64,000 nucleotides of DNA, taken from NCBI GenBank assembly GCA_905221605.1, contig CAJNDS010002365.1, positions 62,001 to 126,000 on the forward strand, read 5' to 3'. A model generated the notes under the pieces. That model ran no database searches. It was given only the letters and a program-made list of their open reading frames with translations, and was not told where the DNA came from. The position numbers and the translations under genes were made by a program. Shown here piece by piece: positions 44,904-55,768 of this stretch. Position 1 is the first letter of the stretch. The number at the start of each line of letters is the position of its first letter. This DNA comes from Symbiodinium natans (Eukaryota; Sar; Dinophyceae; Suessiales; Symbiodiniaceae).

Positions 44904-45434
44904 TCAACTTCTCGGCACCCCAGCCGGAGACATGTGGATCACAGGACGACTGTATCGGATCATGTTGTTTTTTATGTCTGAGAACGTACGCCTAGATGAT
45001 GGCTGCAGGCGCCGATCCGATCTCGCAGGGCCGGCTTCACTCTGTTTTCTTCCAGCACCGCCAGTGCGAGGGGATCGGGTTTGATGCGGCGTGCTTGTGT
45101 CATTTGCCAGGCTTTTCTTTCTTCGCCATTTCATGGACGTTGATAGACTGCGTCGCTTCGCATGCCTCCGAGCCTGTAGTATTTTGCCATGCAGTGTTGA
45201 AAGTCTGGATTGGTTTTTCCTCTTCAAGTTTGTCACCTCCTGCTGCTTGTTTTCGTTCACGACTACTGCCATCCGATTTGGCGTCGTACCTGAGGGCGGA
45301 GGGCATGCCAAGCCGATAGTTGCGCGTGCTGTGTATAGAAGGAGCTTGCCATCAGACGGCCTTCTGGCTGCGTCGTTTCTGCAAGGAGATTGCAGTTGGA
45401 CAGAACTACTTTTGCAAGCTTCCTTAATTCGCAT
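44904..45434 (-). CDS. Hypothetical basic ORF (176 codons)
   Basis: One of the longest open frames outside the arrays and the two intact genes. It is rich in Arg, Lys and Ser (for example GKILQARRHAKRRSLSTS) with no recognised domain. Part of it (DGKLLLYTARATIG) is paralogous to text 270 bp upstream (HGELLLYTSHAMVG), which points to a local duplication. It could be a real exon, a repeat-derived frame or chance. Confidence 0.25.
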   Translation of the reverse strand: MRIKEACKSSSVQLQSPCRNDAARRPSDGKLLLYTARATIGLACPPPSGTTPNRMAVVVNENKQQEVTNLKRKNQSRLSTLHGKILQARRHAKRRSLSTSMKWRRKKSLANDTSTPHQTRSPRTGGAGRKQSEAGPARSDRRLQPSSRRTFSDIKNNMIRYSRPVIHMSPAGVPRS

Positions 45435-45620
45435 GCCTCAGAGCTTGGAATATGTTGTTATTGTTCGATGTTTTTGTTTCAAGACATTCTGGCCAATCTA
45501 AGAAGTGGTCACTTATGTTTTGACCACTTTTTTTTATCGTACGTGCTGGCATCTTTACGACAGGTATTCCAAGCCAACCAACCATGGCGTGGCTCGTGTA
45601 TAGGAGGAGCTCGCCGTGGG
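45320..45620. repeat. Diverged local duplication
   Basis: GTGTATAGAAGGAGCTTGCC near 45331 recurs as GTGTATAGGAGGAGCTCGCC near 45596. GCATGCCTC(A/C)GAGC words also recur at about 45160 and 45432. Spacing is near 270 bp, so at least two diverged copies are present. Confidence 0.5.
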
Positions 45621-46603
45621 ACACCCCCAGATCGCTTGGAGGAGCTTCCTGGGACCCCCTTGGGACCCCCCCCCCCCATGTCTTGATTCTTGAGCCGATT
45701 GGGGCCCGAGGCGATCCGTTTCGTAGAAGGGGGTATCCGATCCGGGCCCGGCCAGGCGGATCTGATTCGTTCCTACGTCCGATGTGACTCGCGGAGCTGA
45801 TTCTGTGGCCTGATTCGGCCCCCTGGGAACCTGATACCTGCAGCTTCCGTTTTTGGGGTGTATGTGTTGTACGAAAGGGTAGAAACTCTACCCACATCGT
45901 GTGGGTATATAGGGTATATGTATTGTACATTAAATAGAGAAGCTGGAGAAGAAAGGGCAGTAATCCCCAAACCTTAAGACTAGGAAGTATTTGAGGGCAG
46001 ATGCAGTACATCTATTATGTGTAGGCCCCAAGGAAGCGAGAATACCGTGAGCATATGTCCTTTCACTCTCTATTCCCAAACCTCAGTTTCCCAAACCTTA
46101 TTCGTCTAACATGTTGGGCCAAACCTTATTTGTTTCACATTTATCAATGAGGTTTCAATAAGTGGGAACCCAAGAACTAAGAATCAGTACCAGGAGTCCC
46201 TGACAATCTTAGTTCTTTGTTCTTAGTTCCACCCTTACTGAAATTCTATATTTCAATAAGGATTTCCAATAATGATTGTTGAAACCCACTCACTCACTCA
46301 ATGTAAACATTCAATAAGGGTTTTCAATAATGATAACACTCAGATCCGAGATACAACACAAGAGGAAAACCAGAAGAACATGGTAGATCCAGGGGGGGTT
46401 ACCATATACACACATATATATATATAGACATAGAAATGATGCAAGCTCAGCATGGAAAACAGAAAGCATAAGCTCTCAGAGCCTTAGCCGGAGCTGGGCG
46501 AGGCCTCGCTGATCAGCTCCTTGGGGTCCTTGGCCTCTTCCCCTTCCTCGTCGCGCACGACCCAGCGCTCCTGGCTACAGGGGGCGGTCTGAAGCTTGAC
46601 TTG

Positions 46604-46651
46604 AGGGTTTAGGGTTTAGGGTTTAGGGTTTAGGGTTCAGGGTTTAGGGTT
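46604..46651. repeat. TTTAGGG block
   Basis: About six TTTAGGG units with one TTCAGGG variant. It is followed by GGGTTT-rich decayed text to 46790. Confidence 0.9.
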
Positions 46652-49600
46652 GTAGAACTCTTTAGTCGGTTTTATACACCTTCATGGGGTTCAGGGGGCT
46701 CAGAGGGCTTATATCGGGTTTGTGGGGTTCTTGGGGCGTTCAGGGTTTACAGGTCTCAGAGGTTTTGAGGGGCCAGGAATCAACTAGGTTTTAGTGACAG
46801 AAGCATGGAGACACCTCACGTGAATCCTACAATAGCTCCGGCCGCAGCTTGCATTTGGCATGAACGACTCGGGCTATCCTGGGTACGTTCACGGCCAGTC
46901 TTCACAGTGATCTTCGAAAGGCGGCTCAAATCTTCACCCACCTCGGAGAAATGGGACGAAGGGATTTTCGAAGCAACGTGTTGTCTCGAGGTGCACATGG
47001 TAACATCAACCGCCTAGGTGACAGAATATCAACATGCCCCTCAAGATGAACCAGAAGGGGGCCATAGCTGTGCAGTGGGGGTCTCCTACACAGGAGATGT
47101 AAGGCTGCCAACAAAAAGTTAAGTGCTAAGTCCCGGACACCCCCCCCCGTCACTGGCCCCCTCCTCCCAGAAAAACATCTGTGTCTTGGGAGGGTTTTAA
47201 GGTTAGCATGGAGGGGAAATCAACCTAAAAGCCTAAACCCAAATCCGAGCTCCGGGCCGTGAAGCCTGTCCCCATGTCCAGCAGCGTAATGTCCTGTTTG
47301 CTCGAAGGAGCAACCGCGAAAGGCAGCTACGCCATGCCCTGCTGATGGAAGCTAGCAGTTTTGCGTTTAGCATTTTAGGGCATTTTAGGGCATTTTGGGG
47401 CTTTGGGGTTCGGTTGACGCTGGCTTCTGAAGGCAAGGCAATTACTGCGGGCTCTGCAGACTCAAAGCAGGCCTGTGGGTCGTTGCGCTTGCGCTTCCTG
47501 AGTGCAACAAGCAAACTGCATGTTTCAGCTTGCACGCACATTTCGACCTGCCACATGACCTCTTGCGCCCAGCCTCTATCATTATCAGCCACGAAGCATA
47601 CAGCCCCCTACAGCCCGCGCCTCCCCCCCGCCTGTAAACCTTTGGACGCCGTTAACAGATGCGAAACTGCCCATCCTGCGGTGGAACTCGCAGACACCCC
47701 GAGGCGCAGACGACAGGGCGGGTTCGGACCCTTCCTTCTTCGCGCGCGAGCGAAGGCGCGAAGCACGGGTCTGAGCAGAGGGGAGAAAGTGGGGGTCCTG
47801 AGTTGCATGGGGTTTCAATACTTATTGAAGGAGGATAGGTGATAGGGGTGGGGGGACCTTTTGAGTCTTGAAGTGTTGGGTTCCATGGCTTTGGAGCCAA
47901 TGCTATAACAGACGTGGACTTCGATATTGATTGGGGCAGGGCCAGCGCCTGCTTGGCAAAGGCTGCCAGAACCGGAGTGGCAAAAGCCAAGCCGTAGGCA
48001 GCTCCAAACCTCGTACGGTGAGCTCGTGGGGAGCTGCATGTGGATTTTGTGGAGAAACCCCCACGTCCAGTGAAATTCTGGGCTTGCGACCGTTGGCGCG
48101 CAGGAGCTGGGTCGGAGGCGATCTGCAGGTTTGGAAGCCATGTCTGATCATGCGTTGAAAAGTAACGCGTCACCGTCTATGTGTGCTTCCCATGCAGGCT
48201 CGTCGTGGATAGATGCCTCCTTGATTCTTCGTCGATAGTTTCAGCATTCAAGGGACACACTGCCTGCGTCGGAGTCGCGCGCAGCTGCAAAACTTGCCTG
48301 TCGAAGCTCGGGGAATTGAAGGCTGCTGCTGGCCACTTGCGTGGTGCACAAAAATTCGCACGCCATATACTGCCCAGCTCTGTTGTGGCTAAGAATGCAA
48401 GAAGCTCGGCTCTGCCGTGAATACCACATTTGTCACAAAAACGAACTCAGGTGCCAACTTTTTAGTCATCTCTCCAAAATTTGTAGCCATGCTAAGTTTA
48501 GGGATTGCTCTGAACCCAGGGACTCCACGACCAAATCGACCCCTCACTTAGCACGGCAGCTGCTTAGTTAAGCCCAAAAGTTGCGGCCCCCCGGGGGCGC
48601 ACCCGTGGGCTGCAGGAGAGGCAAAAGCGAGGGCCATCGCTTGAGGAGAAAGTCTTAGAAGGTTTTTGAATCGCAGAAAAGGCTCTTCGAACAACAACAT
48701 CGTCAAGACATTGTGATTGGAGAGTGGTTGGTTCCTCCTCGGCAGTTTTGCTTATGTCTATAGAGTCTAACCTCGAGAACTATGCGGCAGCAGGCCTGCA
48801 AATGCCAGGTAAGGAAAGTCGGAACATGCACATGACGTATCTCGAGGATCTTACGTGGCCCAAGACGATCTTTTTCCGTGCGCAACTTGTCATTCGCAAT
48901 TGAATCTCCTGAAGGCGTCCTCAGGACTTCAATGTTCCCGCCGCGGCAGTTCTACAGCCGTTGGGCTGCCGGTCAACAGAGAGCCTGGTGTCAGTCCCGC
49001 CAAAGCCCATTCCTTACATTACTACAGGTCCCCGAAACCACTCCTCACCTGGAAGTAAACCTGGGACAGGACTGAATCTTGCTCACAGCCGTGGCCTAAA
49101 CCCTAAAGGCCCTAAACCCTACCATGACCACCCTGGGAGGTCAGGAGCGGAGTCGTGGCCGAGAGTGGCGGAGCCGGCGCCGGCCGAAAAGCCGGAGCTC
49201 CGGCCACGTCCAAGGCCTGCCCAGGAGAACAAAAACAACCATAAAGAGACTCTCTGCACCCTGCAGCCGCCAAACGGAAATCATTTTTGCCAGACCACCA
49301 TTGAGGCTTGCTGATGCTAATCGGCATCAGGTTGGGGCGTATAACTCTTGCAAAAAGAGTCGCGGCCGGACCACCAGCTCGGGCCATCCCTTGAGGCTGT
49401 GCCCAGAACGGACTGGAACTCCCCAGGGCTAAGATTTCGGAAGCCAAAGTGCCCAAGCTGAACTTCTGCCCCCCAGAATCTCTTTTTGCTCTCCTGCGGG
49501 GATCCGAAGACGAAGAGCATGAAGCGAAGGCCGAGGCACTGGGGTGGCAAACTCAGGACCAGCGAGCCGAACCCCCTTGCAGTATGCCCCCCTTTCAGCA

Positions 49601-50549
49601 GAAACCCCACAACAAAGAGAGCAAAAAGCAAAGCCAACGACAAGCCCAAATGCGCTCAGAAGGCCAGGAGGTCGCACAGCGGCCCGAACTCGGGCCGGGG
49701 AGCTGCCTAGGCTTCTCAGGTTGAGGACTTCGGGGTCTTTGAGAAAAAAAGAAGGGCTCCACGCCTGTGGCCACTACTAAGTCGAGTCGTAGCTTTTGAG
49801 TGCTTGCGTGTCCCCCTTGTGTTGCGGCTTCTGGCTTCTGGGAGCAAGTGCCCTCAAGAAAAGCATTACCTGCATTTCTATCCGCAGACTGGGAGTCGAA
49901 AGACCTCTTGTCTGCTTGACTGAGATACGTGCTTGTTAAATCTGCCAAATTCGGGTCCCTCACACTGTCGTTTGATCAACGTCGCATACACCTTACCCCT
50001 TGCAGCTTCACGCGTGAAAAGTCGCGCCGCAAACTCCGGAAGTCCGAAAGGATGGGGCATAGGACTTGTTAATTAACAGTCGTGAGGTTTAGGGTTTTGT
50101 GGTGCATGGTTGCATTTTGTAGACAGCAGTCTTCTACTTCCCATTGAAGCTCCCTTCGCCACTCTTAGGGGGATGCTGCTCTTGAACCCCATGATGGCGA
50201 CAGTCTAGAGTCTAAGCGTCTAAGTGACTCCAGTGAGCCTGCGGATGCACTTACATTCCTTGAAAGCGCCAGGACAATAGGCAAACCACACTCGAACTGT
50301 GAAGGCCCTCCTGAAAGCGTCTTCAGAGCTTTTTACCCTTCATCACGGCTTGTTGGGAAAGCATCGTTGGCCGACATGAGCAATCCTTATACGCTCAAGT
50401 TTTCACTCCCCAGAACATGTATACACAGAAACATATACACTGCATTACCTTTATTGATAGTTTTGTACTCGCATATTTATTCTCTTGTTGTACTATCATC
50501 TCAAGCGTACTGGGGCTGCTCCTCTGACACATGGTCGCGAAAGCTGCGT
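46652..50549. other. Gene-poor stretch, nothing firmly recognised
   Basis: Short CCCTAAA units lie at 49096-49122 and TTTAGGG at 50087-50096. Several frames around 47650-48170 and 49110-49730 are open on both strands at once, so coding strand and function cannot be given. The segment lies 3' of the methyltransferase gene. Confidence 0.3.
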
Positions 50550-51593
50550 TCAGAATTCTCCGCTGGTCCGCATGAGCTCTCGTATCGCGAGATTCTCTTG
50601 GAGTCCATACCAGGTTGCGTCAACCTCACCTATGTCAGTGAGCAGGAAGGCAGTGCGGTGCTCGTTGAAAAGCAGCTCGATGGGTACTTTGGACATGCGA
50701 GGAAGACTTATCAGCAAGGTGTCACGAAGGGCAGGCTTTTGATGGATCCAGCTCCCAACTCCCCAGACATCTGTATTCACCGTCCCAGCGGGCAGAAAGC
50801 GCAGTACTCCCTCATGACGCATTTCACGTATCGGCTGCTTGTAGACATAGAAGCGGAGGTCCGTGAAAGGGGGATGCAGCTTCTGAGGCCTCACAATCCT
50901 GCAGGCGACTCCCTCGGTGTAGTTGGTCATCGTTGGAACCAAAGTGTCCATGGCTCTGTTCCACTCGTTGTACTCCCAGGGGGTTCCATCCCAGCCGACA
51001 CCAAGCTTTTGACAGTCTCTGAGGATCCGCCTCCCGGTTAGCTCATTGACAGTCCGTCGAACTCCACGCTCTGCTCCATAGTCATGGAAAGCCATGTATT
51101 TCACGCTGGGAAGATGCCGCAGGGAGTTGTATGCATCTGCTCGCACGAAGTGAAAGTCATGATTCGCATCGACAATAACAACGTCCACCTGATTGCTTCG
51201 AAAGATGGTCCAGCTGTCTGCCATGAGGTTTGCAGACAAGAAGACCACGTTGGTCTTCTCCGCGGTCGTCTTTCCTGCAGTTCTAAGGAAAGACTCATTG
51301 ATGTCGACTGCAATGACCTTCTGGAAGATGCTCGCCCAAACTAGTGTGGTGTACCCTTTGTGGACACCAAGCTCCAAAACAGTCATTTTGGGAGAGCCCA
51401 GCCGGCAGAAATACTCGGCCATGTGCAGCTTGAATGTCTTTGATGTTGTTACCTCATCTGTAAGCTTCTCTGGAGTCTTTGCGATGGCGAGCTTCGCATT
51501 CTCTATGCAGCTGTCTGCGGCTGAGACGGCGGCGCACGCCGACACCAGCAGCGCAGTTCGTAACAAAACCACAGGACGGCCATGGCAAAGCAT
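50550..51593 (-). CDS. Secreted SAM-dependent methyltransferase-like protein (Methyltransf_24 type)
   Basis: An intact 347-residue single-exon gene starting at ATG 51593, with an in-frame TGA 21 bases upstream. Residues 1 to about 25 form a secretion signal (VVLLRTALLVSACAAVSA). The middle shows the class I fold: motif I VLELGVHKGYTT (73-84), the acidic end of strand 2 in VIAVDIN (93-99), VDVVIVDANHDFHF (136-149) and YMAFHDYG (166-173). This matches the class I methyltransferases that read FIDGDHSY...FHDYG. The C-terminal 170 residues match no family I know. The acceptor substrate is unknown, and the signal suggests action in the secretory pathway. Absence of introns contrasts with the micro-exon neighbours and suggests a retro-inserted cDNA. 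Confidence 0.82.
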   Translation of the reverse strand: MLCHGRPVVLLRTALLVSACAAVSAADSCIENAKLAIAKTPEKLTDEVTTSKTFKLHMAEYFCRLGSPKMTVLELGVHKGYTTLVWASIFQKVIAVDINESFLRTAGKTTAEKTNVVFLSANLMADSWTIFRSNQVDVVIVDANHDFHFVRADAYNSLRHLPSVKYMAFHDYGAERGVRRTVNELTGRRILRDCQKLGVGWDGTPWEYNEWNRAMDTLVPTMTNYTEGVACRIVRPQKLHPPFTDLRFYVYKQPIREMRHEGVLRFLPAGTVNTDVWGVGSWIHQKPALRDTLLISLPRMSKVPIELLFNEHRTAFLLTDIGEVDATWYGLQENLAIRELMRTSGEF

Positions 51594-52494
51594 CAAGTCT
51601 CTGTCAAATGCTCATGTGAATCCTGCGCTGGGTCCTGTTGCCGGACCCATACATGACCTGAATGGCACGCTGCAGTCTGTCTACCGATCGTAGCTCGTTG
51701 GCAGAGCCTTCGTCGCGAGTATATGGCTTCATGGTTGCATCGTGGACATGTGCACGCTTTGAGGCTTCTGGCCCAGATCCGGAGTGTGAGCATGGCCATG
51801 CCCCCTAACATTCCCCAACCTCACTGCTTTGTGCCAGCCCGCGGTAGCGTCACTGGCCGGCACTCTCTGGGCATGTCCACGTTGCTGCGGTTGTGATGTT
51901 GGATAGGCTAAATAGGGCTTCTTTTGCATTAGGATACCCTGTGGGTATCATTTCCATCAAGGAATGGAGTTGTAAACGCACAAGCCTGTAAGACCGGAAG
52001 GCTATACGAGTAGCACCATGTGGGCCCCCCCAATGTTAACTACCTCCCCCGCGCTTCAGTAGACAAGCTTTTCAAAGAGGCAACCTCGGCCCTCCCAAAC
52101 AGGCGATACTTAAGGCTACTTAAGGCCAGAATGCTGATGTACCCTCAGAGGTGCTGCTATGTCTTGACCTCTGGTGCATGACGCAACACTTCGGGTATTG
52201 CAACAGATCTGTGCTTTAGTGCTCGCGGAGCTGCAAGCCCTGAAGAACAACACGCACAACCAGCCTGAACCTGAAGTATCCGAAGGGCCAAGGCAAAGTA
52301 CTTGCTTTGCATTTGCTTCATATTTCTTGAGCTACACATATCCAACTAGTTGTTCATACGCTGTTAACACAGCCATACAATGAGTATATCTTACCTGAGG
52401 AGCCCGCCCGGTCGTCCATCACGAACACACCGTTCAGGCCATGGAGGCCGGGGACCGTCACCAGGAGCTGCATCGGAAAGCGATGCCTCGAATT
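51594..52494. other. Upstream flank of the methyltransferase, nothing recognised
   Basis: Only short open frames. I see no clear spliced-leader remnant: TGCCATTCAGGTCATG near 51652-51667 resembles it too weakly. No repeat until the telomere-like blocks begin. Confidence 0.35.
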
Positions 52495-52980
52495 AGGGTT
52501 TAGGGTTTAGGGTTCAAGGTTTAGGAGTTGAGGGTTGCAAGGATCCAGTATGATGGGTAGATTTTCTGGTCGGCTTAGCATCTCATGATGGGCCCCCCTG
52601 TCTCGAGCTCTGTGTGTGATTTTGGCCTAACACCCTAAACCCTAAACCCTAAACCCTAAACCCTAAACCCTAAACCCTAAACCCTAAACCCTAAACCCCA
52701 GGCCAAGTTCAAGCTCCTGAGCCCCCCGACCGGGCGCCGGGGTCCAGCGCCGGCAGGCGGCGCTCGACGCTCAGCAGCTTTGCGGCACCCATGAGCCGGA
52801 GGTCGAAATGCATCTGCAGGGCAAGGGGTTGGGGTTTAGGGTGTAGGGTTTGGGGTTTAGGGTTAGGGTTTACGGTTTAGCGTTTGGGGTTAGGGTTTAG
52901 GGTTTGGGGTTTGGGGTTTGGGGTTTTGGGGTTTGGGGTTTGGGGTTTTGGGGTTTGGGGTTTGGGGTTTAGGGTTGTTC
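52495..52980. repeat. Cluster of telomere-like blocks in opposing orientation
   Basis: TTTAGGG units (52495-52535) face a near-perfect run of about nine CCCTAAA units (52632-52699). These are followed by a G-rich decayed block of GGGTTTAGGG and GGGTTTGGGG units (52826-52975). The first two point toward each other across about 100 bp. Confidence 0.92.
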
Positions 52981-53089
52981 CTGTGAGTCGCAAGGGGCTT
53001 CATGAGGCTGAGACCACACATCCGCCCGTTCCTAAACTTGTGACGGGTGCGGGTCATGTACAGACTGGAATTCATAAAATAACAAAGAA

Positions 53090-53450
53090 GAGAAATCCTT
53101 GCGAGAAAACTGAGAGAACAATTGCGAGAAAATTGCAAGCACTTTCCGACCAGAAGATAGAACATTGTAAGAACTCTGCAGGAAATTAGCCGGAATTTTT
53201 GTGCTGAAATTGTGAGAAAATTGAGCGTTTCAGGCTCTTGTGCAATCGTTCTCTAAATTCTCGCTATTTTTTCTTTAATTTCTTGCTTATTTCTCGCTAA
53301 GTTCTTGCTAATTTCTTGCTATTTCCCTCTGAAAACCATCGAACCCGAGAAAACAAGAGATTTTGGGACTGGACGGATCTTAGTGAGAGATTTGCAAGAA
53401 AATAGTGAGAAATTAGCAAGAATGTAGAGAGAAAATTGCGAAATTAGAGG
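53090..53450. repeat. Low-complexity inverted GAGAAA/TTTCTC clusters
   Basis: Purine-rich words such as TTGCGAGAAAATTG fill 53095-53140. Their complements (TTTCTTGCTAATTTCTTGC) fill 53240-53330. The purine form returns at 53380-53440 (GAGAAATTAGCAAGAA). The pyrimidine block can pair with either purine block. Confidence 0.7.
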
Positions 53451-53688
53451 AGGCATCGTATAGATTTGAAGGGAAGCACGGGGTGGCCATAGCCGCTCAC
53501 AAAAAAATCACTGACAAATCACTAGCCGAAAGGACAAGATCACAATTCTGCTTGCAAAAAAAGCACTAGCAACCTACTGATTAAGTCCTAGGATGCACCC
53601 CCAGTCTGTACATGGAATGAACGTCACAATCCTAAACAGGCGCAAAGGAATGGGCCACATGAGCACAGCGCGACATCACCATGCGCAG

Positions 53689-53781
53689 GTTCTCGGTAAC
53701 GCAGAGTGATGTAGAGCGTATGAAGGCCGGTTATGGTAGTGTTCTCGGTAACGCAGAGTGATGTAGAGCCGGTTATGGTAG
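53689..53781. repeat. Two-copy ~50 bp tandem duplication
   Basis: GTTCTCGGTAACGCAGAGTGATGTAGAG recurs at 53689 and 53741. The second copy lacks about ten bases (GTATGAAGG). Confidence 0.9.
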
Positions 53782-53852
53782 GTCACGGTATGCAACATCA
53801 TATCTATTTCACGGATTGTTTCGCCGTTGGCCGACCCGACCTTTGGCTCCAC

Positions 53853-54092
53853 CTTCTCGGCTGTTCGATTCGTGACCTGTCGAGATGACTGCAACTACTC
53901 CGAACCCAACCGACACCCGCCTGGAATCACGCACATCCACAAACATCCGCAGAGCAACCCCCTGCCAAGGAGGGCCCCCACCCTTGCCTCCAACTGCAGA
54001 GTGAAAGGCACCTCGACCTTGACTTGGCTGGGGCACTCGACCACCTCCAAAAAGGGAAGTGGTGGAGAAACGGCTTCGTTTCGGATCCCATC
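53853..54092 (-). CDS. Exons of a beta-sandwich protein, possibly TRAPPC13-like
   Basis: Exon 53982-54092 (37 codons) follows CTCTCGAG and reads DGIRNEAVSPPLPFLEVV then ECPSQVKVEVPFTLQLEAR before GTGGGG. The next exon, 53853-53876, follows TCTCGACAG and reads VTNRTAEK before GTGGAG. Joined in phase 0 they give PFTLQLEARVTNRTAEK, the typical strand-turn-strand text of an Ig-like or arrestin-like beta-sandwich. The TRAPP accessory subunit TRAPPC13 has such domains, but the link is a guess from one motif. The second exon may extend further, since its frame stays open. Both exons fit the local splice pattern. Confidence 0.4.
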
Positions 54093-55046
54093 CTCGAGAG
54101 GTCTGATTGGAGGGGCGGAAGGCCTTGGTTCAAAGTTCAATCCACCCGAGCAGGACGCTACAGGCTACTTCTGTAGCCGAACCTACTAGCGGGCTCCACT
54201 CCCGATGAACCTTACATGGGTATTTCTGGAAACAGGAGTCACTTATCCAACGTACGATGATCCCGTACCCGGTAGTTTTGAAAACCCCACCCCACCCCCC
54301 CCCGCCTATACTCCTCACGAACACATTGCATTGCTACAGTAGTACATTCGTACATTGTTACAGTACTACATTGCTATAGTCTTATATTGCTATAATCATG
54401 AAACTCGTACATTGTTAGATGACTCTGTTTTTCTATGATTATAGTTATCCGACCTGCAGGTCGAGGCTCGGCACCTGACAAGAGAAATGGGCAGGGCATC
54501 TGGCATCTGGTAGGGTCTCTGACACCGTGGGAGCTCCTTCTTTGGTCCCTGTGCGATGTGCCCGTGCGCGAAGTGCGCATGACGTATTGCACTACTGTAC
54601 AGCAAAAGGTGGTCATCATGTCTATATTCCATATGCGGCAACGATTCAAAAGCTGAAGCATCGCTCACTTCTTCAAATGCAAGCCGATGCAGCCAGTGAA
54701 TGGGGCAACATGGTACTGTTGATCGGCACTGATGTTTGGGGACAACCGCGAGCCACGCACCCAAGCTTCGTTTGCCCTCAAGGCTTAAGGCTGAGCAGTT
54801 ATGCAAAAACACTGCAAAAGTGTACATGCCCACTCTAACTCGAAACAACAAAGCTCTGTAGGGGCCCTAATCCCTACAAGCCGACAGCGCTCACCGCTGG
54901 GGGGCCTGCATCGCCTTCATGCGAATCGGGTGGCCCTCTACACGGCCTGCGGGCCCATCGGGTACCTTCCAGATCAGCTCTGATGCCAACATGGCTACCT
55001 TAGGAAGTCCGAACCCAATACATGTGAAATGCAAGTTGACGTCGCC
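54093..55046. other. No gene recognised
   Basis: This stretch may hold upstream exons of the beta-sandwich gene that I could not define. Around 54340-54390 short words such as ACATTG(C/T)TA repeat loosely. Otherwise nothing stands out. Confidence 0.3.
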
Positions 55047-55110
55047 CTAAACCCTAAACCCTAAACCCATCTAAACCCTAAACCCTAAACCCTCAACCCC
55101 AAACCCTACA
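55047..55110. repeat. CCCTAAA block
   Basis: About eight CCCTAAA units with two imperfect ones. Confidence 0.9.
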
Positions 55111-55628
55111 TGATGTATGCATGTATCTTAGCGGAGGGTGCACGCCAGGCTAACGAAAGCGAGCCGACAAGCTCTTGCTGCCGGAGCGACGCCTCGGCTT
55201 CCAAACCCAGGACCCTACCGAGTACGGCGGGACATTAATTATATATATATATATATACAGACAGACATACATACATACATACAGACATATATTTATATAC
55301 ACATGTATAATTATGTGAATTAGGCCTATTTCACTAAGCACCACGCTACCCGCTACCCATATTCTGGTAACTAAGTTCAAGTTCCTGAACTTAAGAACCC
55401 AGTACTAGGGTACCCTGATCCCTTACATGTTCTGGGTCAAAGGCTGCCCCAACCAGAAACCCATGAGTCTAAGGGCCACCTCAACCCTGAACCCGAAAAG
55501 CCCAAACCCCCAACTGCTCGCGGAACCTGCAGGCCCCAAAGGTGGTTCACTGCCCTGCACCATGGAACTCTCAAGGTTGCTGGGGCTGGCGGAGAAGGGT
55601 GGGTGGGGGGGGGGGACAGTTCATAAGA

Positions 55629-55768
55629 CTAGGATCTCTCGGAGATATCCAGTTCCTCGACTAGTTGTCTATACTTCAGCTGCGCTGCCGAGTCCATCGA
55701 GTCCTCTTCCGGCAGCACGCGGAAGACGAGCACGAAGCAGCCACGCGGCTTCAGCAGCAGCGCCCCCC
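55629..55768 (-). CDS. Terminal exon, methyltransferase-like C-terminus
   Basis: After GTTTGGCAG a minus-strand frame reads GALLLKPRGCFVLVFRVLPE, then continues with an acidic t-helix (AAQLKYRQLVEELDISERS) to TAG at 55629-55631. LLKPRGCFVLV resembles the LkPGGxfvl strand near the end of class I SAM methyltransferase domains. Upstream exons with motif I were not found, so the family call is weak. A competing Ala/Arg-rich frame overlaps but lacks a natural end. Confidence 0.35.

Noticed and set aside
49112-49724. Coding-like frames on both strands (plus: EDEEHEAKAEALG; minus: hydrophobic segment)
   Set aside because: The two strands contradict each other and neither has a domain or splice support.
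50367-51041. 224-codon plus-strand frame
   Set aside because: Antisense shadow of the intact methyltransferase gene.
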